64,000 bases of DNA, from positions 8,519,176 to 8,583,175 of the forward strand of contig OZ023187.1 of assembly GCA_963995505.1 (NCBI GenBank), read 5' to 3'. Numbering within the stretch: position 1 is the first letter of the stretch; each line of letters opens with the position of its first letter. Origin of the DNA: Hypericum androsaemum (taxonomy: Eukaryota; Streptophyta; Magnoliopsida; Malpighiales; Hypericaceae). Position numbers and translations under genes: made by a program. Shown here piece by piece: positions 21,349 through 33,354 of this stretch. The notes beneath the pieces are model-generated. The model searched no databases. It had not been told where the DNA came from and worked only from the letters and a program-made list of their open reading frames with translations.

Positions 21349-22781
21349 TGCCTCATGAGTGTCAAAAACACTCATGAGACATAGTTTTTAGAGGTCTTTT
21401 CCTATCGTTTTAGTGTTTAAATGTCGACTCTTGAGTCTTTTTAGCCATTTTATGGTCCGTTGCCTTGAATGACTTAGCTTGTTAAGTTTTATGTTTTTAG
21501 GAGGAAATCGGGGGAAAAGGAGGACTTTTGGATGAGGAGAACAAGAAGAGGAGTGTTGCTGAGCTGCTCAAGTGCCGGGCAACAGTCTAGAGTGCCGCAC
21601 GACACTCGCATTGAATCGAGAAGACACCCAGCCCTGCGTTGCCATCCAGACCCCTCGAAAATCACAGTTCCCCAGCCTACCTAGAGGAGACCATTGTATG
21701 GCAGCCTTAGTACTGTACGACATCTGCCAAAAGGCAAAATGAGCCCCACTGTCTAAGCTACAGCCCACACCCCTCGAGCAACGACACCCGATGATTTAAC
21801 AAAGGAAAGATCATTCAAAAGTATAACATACCAGGAGCCACCAAGGCCACTGAGCGGCACTGCCCTGTTGACAGACGGCACCCAGTTGCGAAGGAGAGAA
21901 GAACTTATTGGCCACCGCCCAACAATTCTAGTACCACACGACACTTGCTCATTTTATGGCCAGAAATGTAACCCGAACTTAAGGTCATTTTGTTCTTTTG
22001 AGGCCATTTTTGAGTGGTTTGAGGGTTGGACTATATATAGTCTCTCATCCCTAACCCTAGGGAGCTTTTGACATTTTGATTCTCTAAGACATTAATTTTA
22101 GCCAATGGACTATTGTGGGGGTTATTGGGTTAATCTACACCTAAGTCCTTGCTAATTGATCTAGTGGACCCGTGCTTAATACTTTTGATTAATGACGACT
22201 TTAATAGTTGAGTTTGATGAGTCTAACTCAACCAAAGTACTTACCAATGGATTTAGTGGCATAGAAAACACAAGACGTATTAGGGCCCATGAAACTAATT
22301 GACTAGAAATGGTTCGAGGGATCTAGAAGAAGAACTTTCGATGGTTCCAGGGACTAGGATGAAGAAACTAAGTTAGTTGTCCATAGGTGGAATGTTAATG
22401 AGTGGACTTGAGGGGTTTGTTGGTGGCTTGTGCTCGTTTTCCTGAGGATGACAACTCACACGTGCGAAGGGTATATATAATTTTCCACTTATCCTGATAA
22501 GAAGCTTTGGGGTGTGATGATCATGACTATGATGCACCCTTGTACAATGCTCACTTAGGATCATTGCGTGCTAGAACAAAGCCCAAATGAAGCCGAGTTG
22601 AGAGGGTTGTGCGAGGGGTGCCCTGCCCGCTTTTCTCTATTATCCTTTATATCAATTTTAGTCATTAACTATTTACCTTTTCTCGCTAGCTTTCACTCTA
22701 CATCCTAGGGCCCATTTTTTGTGGGTTCGACACTCTACTTCCTCTATATTGCTAGGGCAGACATCAAAATCTATCTGATCA
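21349..22781 (+). repeat. Tat/Athila-like gypsy LTR
   Basis: Begins TGCC followed by a perfect 10-bp inverted repeat tcatgagtgt/acactcatga, contains a tatatata promoter-like stretch near 22031 and ends at gatca. A primer site for tRNA-Asp follows directly. It interrupts exon 1 of gene fragment D. No second LTR was found, so the element is truncated downstream. Confidence 0.7.
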
Positions 22782-22783
22782 AT

Positions 22784-22800
22784 TGGCGTCATTGCCGGGA
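22784..22800 (+). other. tRNA-Asp-type primer-binding site
   Basis: tggcgtcattgccggga matches the plant tRNA-Asp 3'-end complement at 14 of 17 positions, the site used by Tat and Athila gypsy elements. Confidence 0.75.
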
Positions 22801-23040
22801 AAATATTGTTCCCTAGGCATTTAGTTAAAATTAGCTAGTAGTTTAGGTAGTTTTCCTAAGCCTGTTTACTTAACCGAGTGGTTTCTAATCCCAAGGAATA
22901 GAATGCAGGTAAACAAAGAATCTCTAAAGTAAGGAGAAGAAGTCTTTGAATTCACAACCAGTATACTCTCCATCATAAATTTGATGCAGCAATTTAATAG
23001 AGAAGATGGATGTGACCCCAATTACTTAGCCCGCTTTTTG
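22801..23040 (+). pseudogene. Remnant of gypsy internal region
   Basis: About 240 bases after the primer site are retained before LINE sequence begins. They contain no intact frame. They are presumed leader and gag start of the truncated gypsy element. Confidence 0.4.
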
Positions 23041-23360
23041 AGGTTGGGCAATCCTGGTTGTCCAAGAAAGGCTTCAACTATTTATGAGGTTTGCTAGCAT
23101 CGGTCTCTTCATGGGTGGCACAAATGTAATATAGATGGGAGTGATAGGGGCGCTCCCTATCTTTCCACTGCAGCTAGGGTATTTTAAAGTTGTCATGGTT
23201 TTGTGTAGGGTTGCCATGTGGTAAATACTGAGTTCATTTCACTTTTGAAGCGGAACTCACAGCGGTGTTTATGGCGGTAGAAATCACTCAGTCCAAGGGT
23301 TGGCATAAACTTTGGTTAAAGACTGATTCATCTTGTGTGCTGTCTGTTTTTATGTTGATG
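23041..23360 (+). pseudogene. LINE RNase H fragment (duplicated with D)
   Basis: Encodes EAELTAVFMAVEITQSKGW and LWLKTDSSCVLSVF, a plant L1-type LINE RNase H domain with catalytic Glu and Asp positions recognisable. It matches 43842-44130 from ttgaggttgg onward, so it was duplicated together with gene fragment D. Confidence 0.7.
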
Positions 23361-23399
23361 ATTGTTGGCACAATGCCTTAGTCTGTATTTCACGTTATG

Positions 23400-25650
23400 T
23401 AGGTAGGGATCTCTCCCCTCTCCCATGCTTTAGGTTCTTATAGTTTTAACGATAGACACTCTTAACTCCGAGAATGTAATCAGCCTCTCTCATATCTTTC
23501 ATTTCAAAATTAGACGTAAATCAAACTTTGAGCTTTTTAAGATGTCCCAAGTCTTCCAGCTATCAATATGTCATCTACATAAAATATATAATGACAAACT
23601 TTTTCTAGAGCATTCAAAATAGACGTTATATTCCTCGTCAATCATTTTAAAATCATACGATATGATCTCATTAAGAAATAATGAATATACCATTGTCTTG
23701 AAGACTATTTAAGGCCATAAATCAAACTCATCAATTTTTTGCAAACTCGATGTTTACGGCCTATCTGGATGTAATCCGTTGGTTAAACCATATAGATTTC
23801 TTCATCCCATTCTCCACTGAGAAACATAGTCTTTACATCCGTTTAATGTTAGCTCTAGGTTCAATGTACCCATGATAGCCAGAATAATACTAATGGGCAT
23901 GGATCTCACAACGGGTGAAAATGACTCTTCAAAGTCAATTTCTTTAGGTGGCATGAATCTTTTGGCAACCAATCAAACTTATGCTTAATTTTGAGAAACT
24001 ATTTATTCTCAATTGCCTTGTGCCCCTTAGGTAGATCAACTAGTTATGAAACATGATTTTTTCTTCATGGAAGCCATCTCTTCCTCTATTACTTTAGTCA
24101 ATTCATTTTCTGAGGAGCTGATGGAGCATTATAAATATCTATTTTTTTGTTCATTCTCATCTTGCAGGATAACTTAAAGAATCTCATTTGTAATTTTAAC
24201 CCATAATATTGCCAAGAGACTGTTTCCGATACATTCGACCTCAAATCATCAGTGTGGAAAAATTTGTCCTTTTAGCTCCACGTATATCCCAATTAAAATA
24301 AATATCTCTCATATATTCATCATAACTTGATAGTGTATTCCTGCTGATGTTATATTCCATACTTTCACTGAAGTTTAGAATTCTACTCCCGCTGATATGA
24401 AGATCATATCTATCACGAACTTCCGGATCAATCGGAGGTGATAAACCATCATCTTCCTCCTCCACAATTCTCCCACTCAGGTGGAGTAATCTAGATAATT
24501 CTAGCTCATCAATTTTCAATTCCTTTTTCATCATATGGAGCTTTAATTTAGAAAGTACCTGCAATCATGATCAATTCGTAAGGCCTCGATCTTTCAATCT
24601 AAGTGATTCTCTTCATAATTTATGAATGTCATGAAGAATCTCAAAACTTTAGATGTTTGAGAAATCAAATAGACTTGAGCATATCAAATATAGTCATCTT
24701 TAAAGCTAATGAAATAATAGGCCCCAAATATAGTCATCTTCAAATATAGTCATCCAGTTATCTACATAAATAACAAGAACTAATACAGACTTGTCCCAAA
24801 TTTAAATAAGTCGAGTTGTACTCAAATATTCAACGAAAATCACGAGTCGTTAAAACTGGAATATACATTGGAACTTAACAAATTTGAGGATCAATAACAT
24901 GTTATGTAGAAGTAGGGTTCGTCTTTTGCGAAGGCTTATTTTGCATGTGCCAATCCCTTGGACCCTACTTATGCTTTATTTCCAGCAACAAAAAAAGGAT
25001 CATGTTCCATTAGCAATTCGTTGGAATTCGACTAATGATTCATAATCATTTATATCATGGTCTGTCATTCCTGATTTTATCATCCGTAATGGATCATATT
25101 CAGTTAGAAGGTAGAATTATACCCATTCACTCATGTTTGAGTTAAATAGCCATCTCGTCTTCTTGGTAGTGCAGTATTCTTGCAAAATGCCCTTTCTTTT
25201 GGCAATTAAAACATTTCATCTTAGAAATGTTAAACCTTTAGTTTCTTTTGACCCTAAGAACTCTTCTTTCGGGTCGAGTTTATTCAATTTTACTCTTTGT
25301 TTTCCACATGTTCCTTTTGCCTTAAAATTGTGGCACATCCTCCTTTAGCTCCAACGGAGCTTGATCTAGTCACATACATCCCTGAAGGACTTAAATTGCT
25401 AAGAGTCAATTCTCTTTAAGCTTAAGGCGACAATCCACATTCATGAAATATCATAACATTATCAACTTGTGTTAGGGTCATCATCTTATGATCTCAACTT
25501 GTAGGCATGAAGCAACTAGGATTTTATGCTGAACACTGAGCACGTGACTAACCATATCTCACTTTTTTTAGTACATCCTCAGACTGGACTATCGTCGAAT
25601 TTATAAACTCTAGAACCTATTGTTCTTTTAGCAGATAGGACTTAGAAGCA
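23400..25650 (-). pseudogene. Ruined copia gag-pol fragment
   Basis: Minus-strand pieces in copia order can be read: a zinc knuckle CFNCQKKGHFARIL near 25170-25200 (last cysteine lost), a variable linker at 24241-24564, DVKTMFLSGEWDEEIYMV and GLK motifs of reverse transcriptase (23760-23850) and the active site YVDDILIAG (about 23560-23590). Stops and frameshifts are dense. LTRs were not identified; 25678 onward could hold one. Old and inactive. Confidence 0.65.
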
Positions 25651-26145
25651 ATGAGATTTTTTTGGGAAATTATGATTGTTGTGTGCGGGAAAAATTTAGC
25701 AACACAATAATTTACTATGCAATCATAACTCTAAATGTTAAAGTTCTTCGCGTAGTAAATCAAGTGAAATTTCTCATGGTAAATAACCATTAACATACTT
25801 GAGGTTTCAAACACAAATTTTCTAGAAACTTCCAACATGACCTAAAACAAAAAAGATTTACACCTTATCAAATGAAGATTTAACCCTATTGCGATCTACT
25901 AACGTCGAGACAAGTATCCTCTTGGTACTATAATCCCCGAATCTATAAGAATATCTTATAGTGTAGTAGTGGTGCACAATTAGTCCATCTCGCAACCTCA
26001 TAGGTGCTTTGGAGAAAATTTTCTCTAAAACTCTCCCAATCGGATAAATGATAAGGTGTCTCCTGGCATCCCTATGTGTGCCATGATCAGAAGTAAAAGC
26101 CTGACTTCAGTTTGCTTTATCTTCAACATCATCAGAAGATCTTTG
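25651..26145. other. No recognisable feature
   Basis: Possibly LTR sequence of the ruined copia element (a tgttgtgtgcggg start at about 25678), but no partner copy was found. Confidence 0.25.
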
Positions 26146-26240
26146 AACATTGTACATCAATCCAGTAGCGGTTATATTAAACATTGTACGTCAATCCGGT
26201 AGCGGTTATATCCTCAAGAAAAATCCGGTAGCGGTTATAC
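26146..26240. repeat. Short tandem repeat, 34-bp period
   Basis: aacattgtac plus a tcaatccggtagcggttata block occurs twice (26146 and 26180), with a third partial copy at 26222. Confidence 0.8.
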
Positions 26241-27526
26241 ACTATTGTATAATTTAGTGACAAAATGATGTGAACATCCAACGTCATTCTATTATCTTTT
26301 TGTATCCACCGGCTGATACGGTAATTCATATCGTGCCTTGCATGTTGTATACTTTGGCAACATGAACATGGGTAAGGCATGATCCGAAACAAAAATATCA
26401 CTGATTTGCAACCAAATTTCTTTAAATTGGGTTATATATATTACCAAATGATCAGAAACACAATTTTTAATCATAATGATGATGTCATCCGTGAAGCATA
26501 TCGTCACAACTGAGCTACGACGCGTAATAAATAGGTATAATAATATATTTTTCAATTTTTTATAGTATTTTTACTTTAAAAATATTAAAAAATATATTCT
26601 CTAGACTTATCCACTAAAATATTTGATTTTTTAAAGAATTATCATAATAATTTACAAAACAAACATGATTCATAAATCATTAGAAAAAATATCTTATGGT
26701 TTTTTTTTGGTGGAATTTCTTATGGGTTTCACAAAGCCATGTTGATTAAAAAATAATTTAATAAACAAAACCCAAAACATGGGCCTCAAAAGAGAAACAG
26801 TGTCGTGGCCCATGAATGGAGAGAGGCCCGTGTTGACTCTAATCAATGTGGTCAACACGAGTTGGGTCTCAAATCAGAGGCCCACCAGGCTCCTCCTTTT
26901 ATTTCCTTTTGGGTTGGATAAAAAAAACAGAAACATTTATTTTATCCTTGTTCCTTTGGGGTCAAAGCCCGTGGCGGAAAATCCTTCTCCCTCTGATGGT
27001 CGTTCGAGACTTTTCTTTTAATAGTTTCCTGAAATACCATTGTTATCCAAGGAATTAACTGCTTCTAATGCAGTTGAGAGAAACTGTGTGGCCCACATCT
27101 TCCTCGTGAATTTTTCCAAGAAATAAAAAATTGATAACCACTTTGAACCTCCTCGAGCAACCGCTTGCCACCATGAGCGTCTCCACCGGTCATGGAATAA
27201 CAACCTCCTCGCCTGGATCTTCGCGTCGTTTCCTGGAGTGTTGACCATCGTTGAGACTCACTCATCATTCAACTTTGTCCCACTCAGTTTTTGGTCTTTC
27301 GAGACTCGCACCCAACTTAAGGAAGAAGTCCTATAGTGCATTCGTCGTGCAACAACTTCCTTCTTGCCCCTGTGACTTTTCAACTCTTCCATGCAAGAAC
27401 GACAGAAACTTCTTCTCCGAAACAAGTTCTTCAGAAAACCGATTCCAGAAGGAAAAATTTCCAAAAAAGAAACTTTTTCTTTCAGAACTTCAATCCAAAA
27501 TTTCCAAACCGATTCTTGCCCCTGTG
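26241..27526. other. No supported gene
   Basis: Contains moderately GC-rich stretches (26780-27250) with short overlapping frames on both strands, none with a recognisable domain. Confidence 0.35.
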
Positions 27527-27672
27527 GCGATATTGGTTTGCTTGTATCACGATATTATTTTGCGTGTGTCGAAATATTCGTTTGCATGTGATGCGATATT
27601 GGTTTGCATGTGCCGCAATATTAGTTTCCATGTGAAGCGATATTGGTTTGCATGTGAAGTGATACTAGTATC
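27527..27672. repeat. Minisatellite of about 22-bp units
   Basis: About seven degenerate units of gcgatattggtttgcatgtg type, starting near 27528, 27550, 27570, 27593, 27614, 27638 and 27659. The array keeps an open frame on the plus strand, which I take to be a by-product. Confidence 0.85.
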
Positions 27673-27769
27673 ATACCTTTGTTATATGATATGAGGTTGG
27701 GGAGTACTATTTTTGACAACGAGGATGATGACAATGAGGAGGATAATGAGGATCAAGAGGCTGAAGAGG

Positions 27770-28005
27770 ATATTGGTATTCAATTATTCTAGCAATGGTT
27801 TATAAATGAAGTAAAATTGGTATTCAGATGTTGTTGCAATGGTTTATAAGTGAAGAAGATATTGGTATTCAATTGTTCCGGTAATGGTCTATAAGTGAAG
27901 TGATATTGATATTCAATTATTCCAGTAATGGTTTATAAGTGAAGTGATATTGGTATTCAGTTGTTCCAGTAATGGTTTATAAGTGAAGTGATATTAGTTT
28001 CAGAT
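27770..28005. repeat. Minisatellite of 44-bp units
   Basis: Five to six units of the form gtgatattggtattcaatt, then gttccagtaatgg, then tttataagtgaa, with the core at 27773, 27817, 27862, 27906, 27950 and 27994. It shares the gatattggt core with the array 100 bp to the left. Confidence 0.9.
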
Positions 28006-28485
28006 TGTGGTCAGATTGGTTTCAAATTATTCGTAAAATATACCAATATCATTGACGTTTGGAAACCTTAGAACTAATTTCATTAAATAATTCTAAGAAT
28101 TCTAGCCGTAGTATTTTTTTCCACCATTAAACAATTCAATTGACCATTGTCTCTTTCTTTTCTATACTTAAATAATTAAAAAGTCGCACATAATAAATTC
28201 AATCGCTTTCGGCAAAATGAGTTCTATTAAAAATTTCAAGAAATCACGAAACTAGAATGTGAAGAGTCCATTGATTTTTGGTTTGTATTAGTATTGAATT
28301 TGTGGCTATTAGGGTTTTTGAAGTTCACAAGAATATGAAGAGTCCTTACTTTTTGGTTTGAGTTAGTTTCTATTAATTTTTCAATATTATTCCTAATTTA
28401 ATTTTTATTATCTAGATTGTCCCCATCCTTCCTTTAGTCCCCATTGGTGGGGACTAACATAGTCTTCACTCAATCCACCTTCGTG
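28006..28485. other. No recognisable feature
   Basis: AT-rich sequence between the minisatellite and repeat R. No motif was recognised. Confidence 0.4.
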
Positions 28486-29935
28486 TGAGGATGTTTTTAT
28501 TGTAGTAAGTTGAGGGTATTTCACTCGAGTAATTTTAGACAATATAATAAATCTCGAGGTCATATTCATTAAGTATACCAAGTCATGTCTATTTTATGAC
28601 CATAATAATATTTTTTCGAAAGCTAACTGTTTTGAGGTCCTTTACCTTCCATTTTTTGGCGATACCCAAAATGTATTTGAACTGTTAAGAGAAATAAAAT
28701 CACACTAAAATAACCTGATTTGGATATATAATTAATTAATTTAACTAGGGCAAGTAGTTGCTTTTTATGGTAGGTACTAGGTTTATTACCCTACCTTAAT
28801 TAGTTAGCTATTTTGAAAATCATTTTGGGTTTGGACATTTGGTAATAATTATTTTTATACATGACAACTATATGACTATATATGTCTATTTTTCTATTCA
28901 TCCTTCCAACTTTTTAATGAATTATTAAAAGCTACTAATTAATGAAAATTTATGAGGTTTAAATTACAAAGGCCAAAAGAACCTTGAAGTTTATCCAAAT
29001 GGACGTCGAAATCCTTTCGAGACAAGGATGTCTACAATTTAATTGTGTAAATATTGAAACTAAGATAAATAAAAAATTCAACCATTGTATGATGTAATGT
29101 TAAGATTATCATAGAAAATTCCTTACTACTTTCTTTTTATGCTACTGTTGAATTGTTAAATTAAGTTAAAAAAATATTATCTGATCAAAGTATTTAGTTT
29201 TGTCTAAGTTTACAATTTGACAATTAAGTACGAGTTATAGTCTCGATCTCAACGATAAATGGTAAAAGTTTAATTATCGTATCTATACAACATTCTTTCA
29301 ACCGTAAAAATGACCGTTAAAATCTATAAACCGTAAAAAATGAACATTAAAATCTCAACGATAAACGTTCAATTTTCTATCTAGAATGTTATGGTTGGAG
29401 ACAAAATAAATTCTTGCTAGTAAATGGTTCGTTATTGACCGTTAAAATCGTAACCAATCAAAAACGGTATACGATGAACTACCATGAATCAGATTTTGAT
29501 AACCAAAAATATGGAAGTGAAGTCTTATTTACAATGATTAATTCAATAGTAATGGAAAATAATCAGAATATTAGGTCCAACTCCAAGTTTTACAAGAATG
29601 TCTCGAAAGATTTAGGGTGAAGTAAAAGTTCAGTACAACTTTTCAACCACGATTGCATGAGAATTTCAGAAGGACATGTATTGAACGAATTTCTCACGGG
29701 CTTATGACTATGCTTGGTCTATCAAGAAATTTCTATGTGGTTGGAGTATCAATTATATCAAGATGTTGTGAATTATTCAACGGGAGACAACCTCGGAGTT
29801 AGAAACCAACATATAGAAAAGCAACAATTTCTTTTGTTCTACAGATAAATTTGGGGAATTTTTTTTAAGGTTTGAAGAATGTGAAAACGATAAATAATTT
29901 CGTGATCTAATAGTAATTTTAACAAATTTAGGGTT
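28486..29935. repeat. Dispersed repeat R, copy A, first unit
   Basis: Homologous to 58085-61440 (copy B) once the insertions there are removed, and its part from about 28730 is repeated again at 29936-32760. It has no recognisable coding sequence. A characteristic feature is repeated accgttaaaatc and cgataaacg motifs. The nature of R is unknown; it could be a DNA transposon or Helitron remnant. Confidence 0.7.
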
Positions 29936-30214
29936 ACTATTTACTTAAATAATTAATTTATTTAACTAAGTTTCCTTGCTATTTATGTTAGGCACTATGT
30001 TTATTACCTTACATTTATTGTCTTGATGAGTGATAGTTATATGACTATATATGCCAATTTTTATTCATCTTTCGAACTTTTTTTATGAATTGTTAAAATC
30101 TACTAAGTATGAAAATTAACGAGGTTAAAAGCCATCAACTTTTATTCCAATGAACATCCAAATATGTTCCTCCCAAGGATGTATATAACTAAATTGGATA
30201 AATTTTAACACTAG

Positions 30215-31870
30215 TTCCTCAAATCTTTTTGTTCCAAATTGAATGCGATTCTTGCAAGATTCTGGTGGAAAGGTGATGTTGTGAAAATAGGTCTTCACTG
30301 GAAGAAGTGGAGTAAGGTAGCGCGGCCTACGTCTATTGGTGGCCTTGGATTTAGGGACATGGAGGTGTTCAATAATGCTCTCTTGGGCAAGAATGCCTGG
30401 AAGATGTTTACTAATCTTGATCTTTTTTGTGCAAAAGTATTGACGGGCCTATATTTTGTTGGAACTAACTTCTTTCATGCTTCTAAAGGTAGACGTGGCA
30501 TATGGATGTGGCGTAGCGTCCATTTTGGCAAGGAGCTGTTCAAGGAGGATATGATTCGGAAGATAGGAGATGGGAAAAATGTTGACCCATGTACTGATCA
30601 CTGGGTCCCCGGGTTGATTCAGAATAGATTCTCTACAGTTAAACTTGATCCTTTTCATATGGATTGTGTTGAAGATCTTGTTGACTTGGAATCTAAAATC
30701 TGGATTGTGTTGAAGATCATGTTGACTTAGAAACTAATTCTTGGAATATTGAGCTTATTTTTGATCTTGTTTCTACACAGGAGAAGGATGCTATCCTCAA
30801 TGTGAATCACCCGCAATCTTTCAGTGAGGATATGAGGGTTTGGACTAGAACTGTCAATGAGATTTTTCCGGCAAAACATGGTTACTTACATCTTGTTAAT
30901 TATGCTGATAGAGCTGCAGCTTCCTCTGTTTCAAGGGATGATGTCTCTTCTTTCTGGAGCAAGTTATGGAAATTTGATGTCCCACCAAGTTGAAAAGCTT
31001 TTTTTGCCATTTGTCGACTAACTCTTTGTCTATTGCAGTCTCTATGCTTAAAAGGAATCTTGGCATTTGTAATCATAGTTCTAAAACGGTGGTCCGTATG
31101 CTTTTCTATTGCCCTCATGCTAGGGCAGTATGGTTTGCTTGCTCTCTTGGTCTTAATGTTGGATCCAATTCTATAACTAGCTTTAAAGCTTCGTTATTAA
31201 AGGTTTCCCGTGGTTTCTCGGTTAGAAATGCAACAGATTTGCCCTCACTAGTGGTCTTTATGTGTTGGCAGGTGTGGAAACCTAGGAATGAGGCATTCTT
31301 TGATGGTGCGTCCCCTTCCCCTACCCAGACAGTTTAGAAGGCAATCTATGGTTAGCGGGAGTGGCTATCCTCAAAGAATGAATCTGGTGATCCCAGGGTA
31401 GGAGACCCCTGTGCTGTAGTGGGACTTACAACAGTTGTTCGCAACCATTTGGGGCATCTAGAGGATGGTCAGAATTTCAGAACACTTGCATCCTCCTCCA
31501 GGAGTTATTGGCCAATTAATTGGCTGTCAAGCGTGTGTCATCGAGTTACTTGAGTCCCCCGATCCTTATCTGCTCGAATTGTAAAGTGGCTGTTGATTAT
31601 ATCTATAGTCAGTCTAGGTCAATTGATTGGCGGTTGGAAAATTTAGCTTCTTTGATTATTAGGGCTGTCAAGGCTGGCCTTTTGTGTACTCTCGGTTTCA
31701 CTCCGCGAAGAATGAATGAAGTGGCCAATTGGGTTGTGACTCGGTCTAGAGAGAGACTTGGTTCGCCTAATAGGATACGATATTCACCTTCAGAATTATG
31801 AGTTCTTTTGTGTAATGACTCCCCGACTTAATGTCGATTAATATATCAGGTGTCTTTTCTTCTAAAAAAA
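30215..31870 (+). mobile_element. 5'-truncated L1-type LINE
   Basis: Encodes the C-terminal part of a plant LINE reverse transcriptase: FWWKGD, KVARPTSIGGLGFRD, NAWKM, then a zinc-binding-like segment (FFCHLSTNSL..., CPHARAVW) and an RNase H tail (SNCKVAVDYI, FTPRRMNEVANWV). Frames are broken at several places, including a 42-bp tandem duplication near 30661-30735 that ends in a stop. The 3' end is a short A run (31864-31870). An 18-bp target duplication with 16 matches flanks it: gataaattttaacactag at 30197-30214 and gataaatattaacacaag at 31871-31888. The 5' truncation, A tail and long duplication are typical of target-primed LINE insertion. Confidence 0.88.
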
Positions 31871-32148
31871 GATAAATATTAACACAAGATCTATAAAAAA
31901 AATTCAACCCTTAGTATGATATATTTTAAATATTATCATAAAAAATTTCATATTACTTTCTTTTTATGCCATTGTTGAATTGTCAAAATAATTTTGGAGA
32001 AATATAATCAAATCAATGTATTTACTTTTTATCTAATTAAAATTTGGCAATTAGTACTATTTATAGTTAATCCATCTCAAAGATAAACGATCAGTGTTTA
32101 CCTGTCGTATTTAGAAAAAAATTTATTAACTAAAAAAATGATAACAAA

Positions 32149-32573
32149 GGGACCAGATTCAGTCCTGGAATTCTGTTTCCAGGACCATACTGGACCCTAT
32201 TTCGGACGAACAATTTCATCATAACTCGGCGAACTATTTCATCATAACTAGGCGAACCATTGTATCATAACTAGGCGAACTAGTGTGTGTTCCGGGATGA
32301 TCCATTCGGCCCATTCGAAAAACTTCGGACGAACCATTCCATCATAACTGGGTGAACCATTGTATAATAACTGAGAGAACTATTACATCATAACTAAGCG
32401 AACCACTACGTGTTCCAAAAAAATTGGGACCGCTTCGGGCGACCCATTGCATTATAACTGAGCGACCTATTGTATCATAATTGAGCAAACTATTGTATCA
32501 TAACTAAGTAAATCAGTGCGTGTTCCAGAACGGTCCTGGACAAAAATACACGTTCAGGACCAAATCCGGTGCC
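32149..32573. mobile_element. Mutator-like MITE with internal 23-bp array
   Basis: Terminal inverted repeats of about 21 bp: gggaccagattcagtcctgg on the left and, from the other strand, ggcaccggatttggtcctga on the right. Flanking 9-bp sequences gataacaaa (32140-32148) and aataactaa (32574-32582) match at 7 of 9, as expected for a Mutator-type target duplication. The 425-bp body is mostly degenerate repeats of gaaccattgtatcataact plus aggc. It has no coding capacity and would need transposase in trans. It sits in repeat R, whose other units lack it. Confidence 0.75.
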
Positions 32574-32760
32574 AATAACTAATTGTTAAGTATTAACGAT
32601 AAACGATATCCAGAAGGTTACGATTGAAGAGAGAACATATTTCTGTTCGTAAATGGTTTGTTAATGACCGTTAAAATTGTAACCAACCAATAACAGTATA
32701 TGATCCACTTTCATAAATCAGATTTTGATAACAAAAGAACATTGAAGTTATCTTTTGTTT

Positions 32761-33350
32761 CTTGAGATCAGATTTTTATTGCGGGGTCCTTGGGCTCACT
32801 AGATTGGATCCCAAAGGTAAAGCTTTACTCTTGAAATGTATTTGGCAGATTATACTATGTTGAAAATGCCACGCCATAGATACATAACAGACCAAAGAGC
32901 AAGCGGTTGCACAGAGAAGAAACAACAACTCATGAACCTATGGTAACACCAAAGTCTACACCTAACCCTTGTGCTAATCATACACGGTTCTGGTCCCTTG
33001 GCCTCGCCAAAACCCTGTTGCGGAAAAATTCAATAAAAAAATCCCACAACAGGAAAAAGTATCGAGCGATGCGAAAGATGAATATCTAAATACGCAAACC
33101 CCAATACACACGCAAGGAAGACCAAAATCAGCGTACTAAGTCCAAGAACACATCCTGATGGTGAGAAACAGGTGATAAACCTGACCAATAACTCCACTCC
33201 GCCAAACTACTCGACGTTGAGTACACAATGCTATTATAACAAACCTCCTTGTGCTCGAACACCGCCAGCCATTATATGGAGTACCAAATATGGGGTTTAC
33301 TAGTTTACTTACCACCAAAAAATATGGAGTTTACTAGTTTCTCATTTTGG
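32761..33350. other. No recognisable feature
   Basis: No gene or repeat partner was recognised. Confidence 0.4.
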
Positions 33351-33354
33351 ATGC

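Larger units (their letters stand above)
29936..32760. repeat. Repeat R, copy A, second tandem unit (interrupted)
   Basis: The pieces 29936-30214, 31871-32148 and 32574-32760 align in order with the first unit. They are separated by a LINE and by a MITE. Confidence 0.65.

Noticed and set aside
27251..27694. 147-codon frame as a cysteine-rich protein
   Set aside because: Its second half is translated minisatellite, and the same region is open in other frames. No domain or splice context supports it.
27527..28005. CRISPR-like array
   Set aside because: The units are contiguous degenerate tandem repeats without unique spacers, in plant DNA.
32180..32545. CRISPR-like array or separate satellite
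   Set aside because: The 23-bp units are head to tail without spacers and are bounded by transposon termini.
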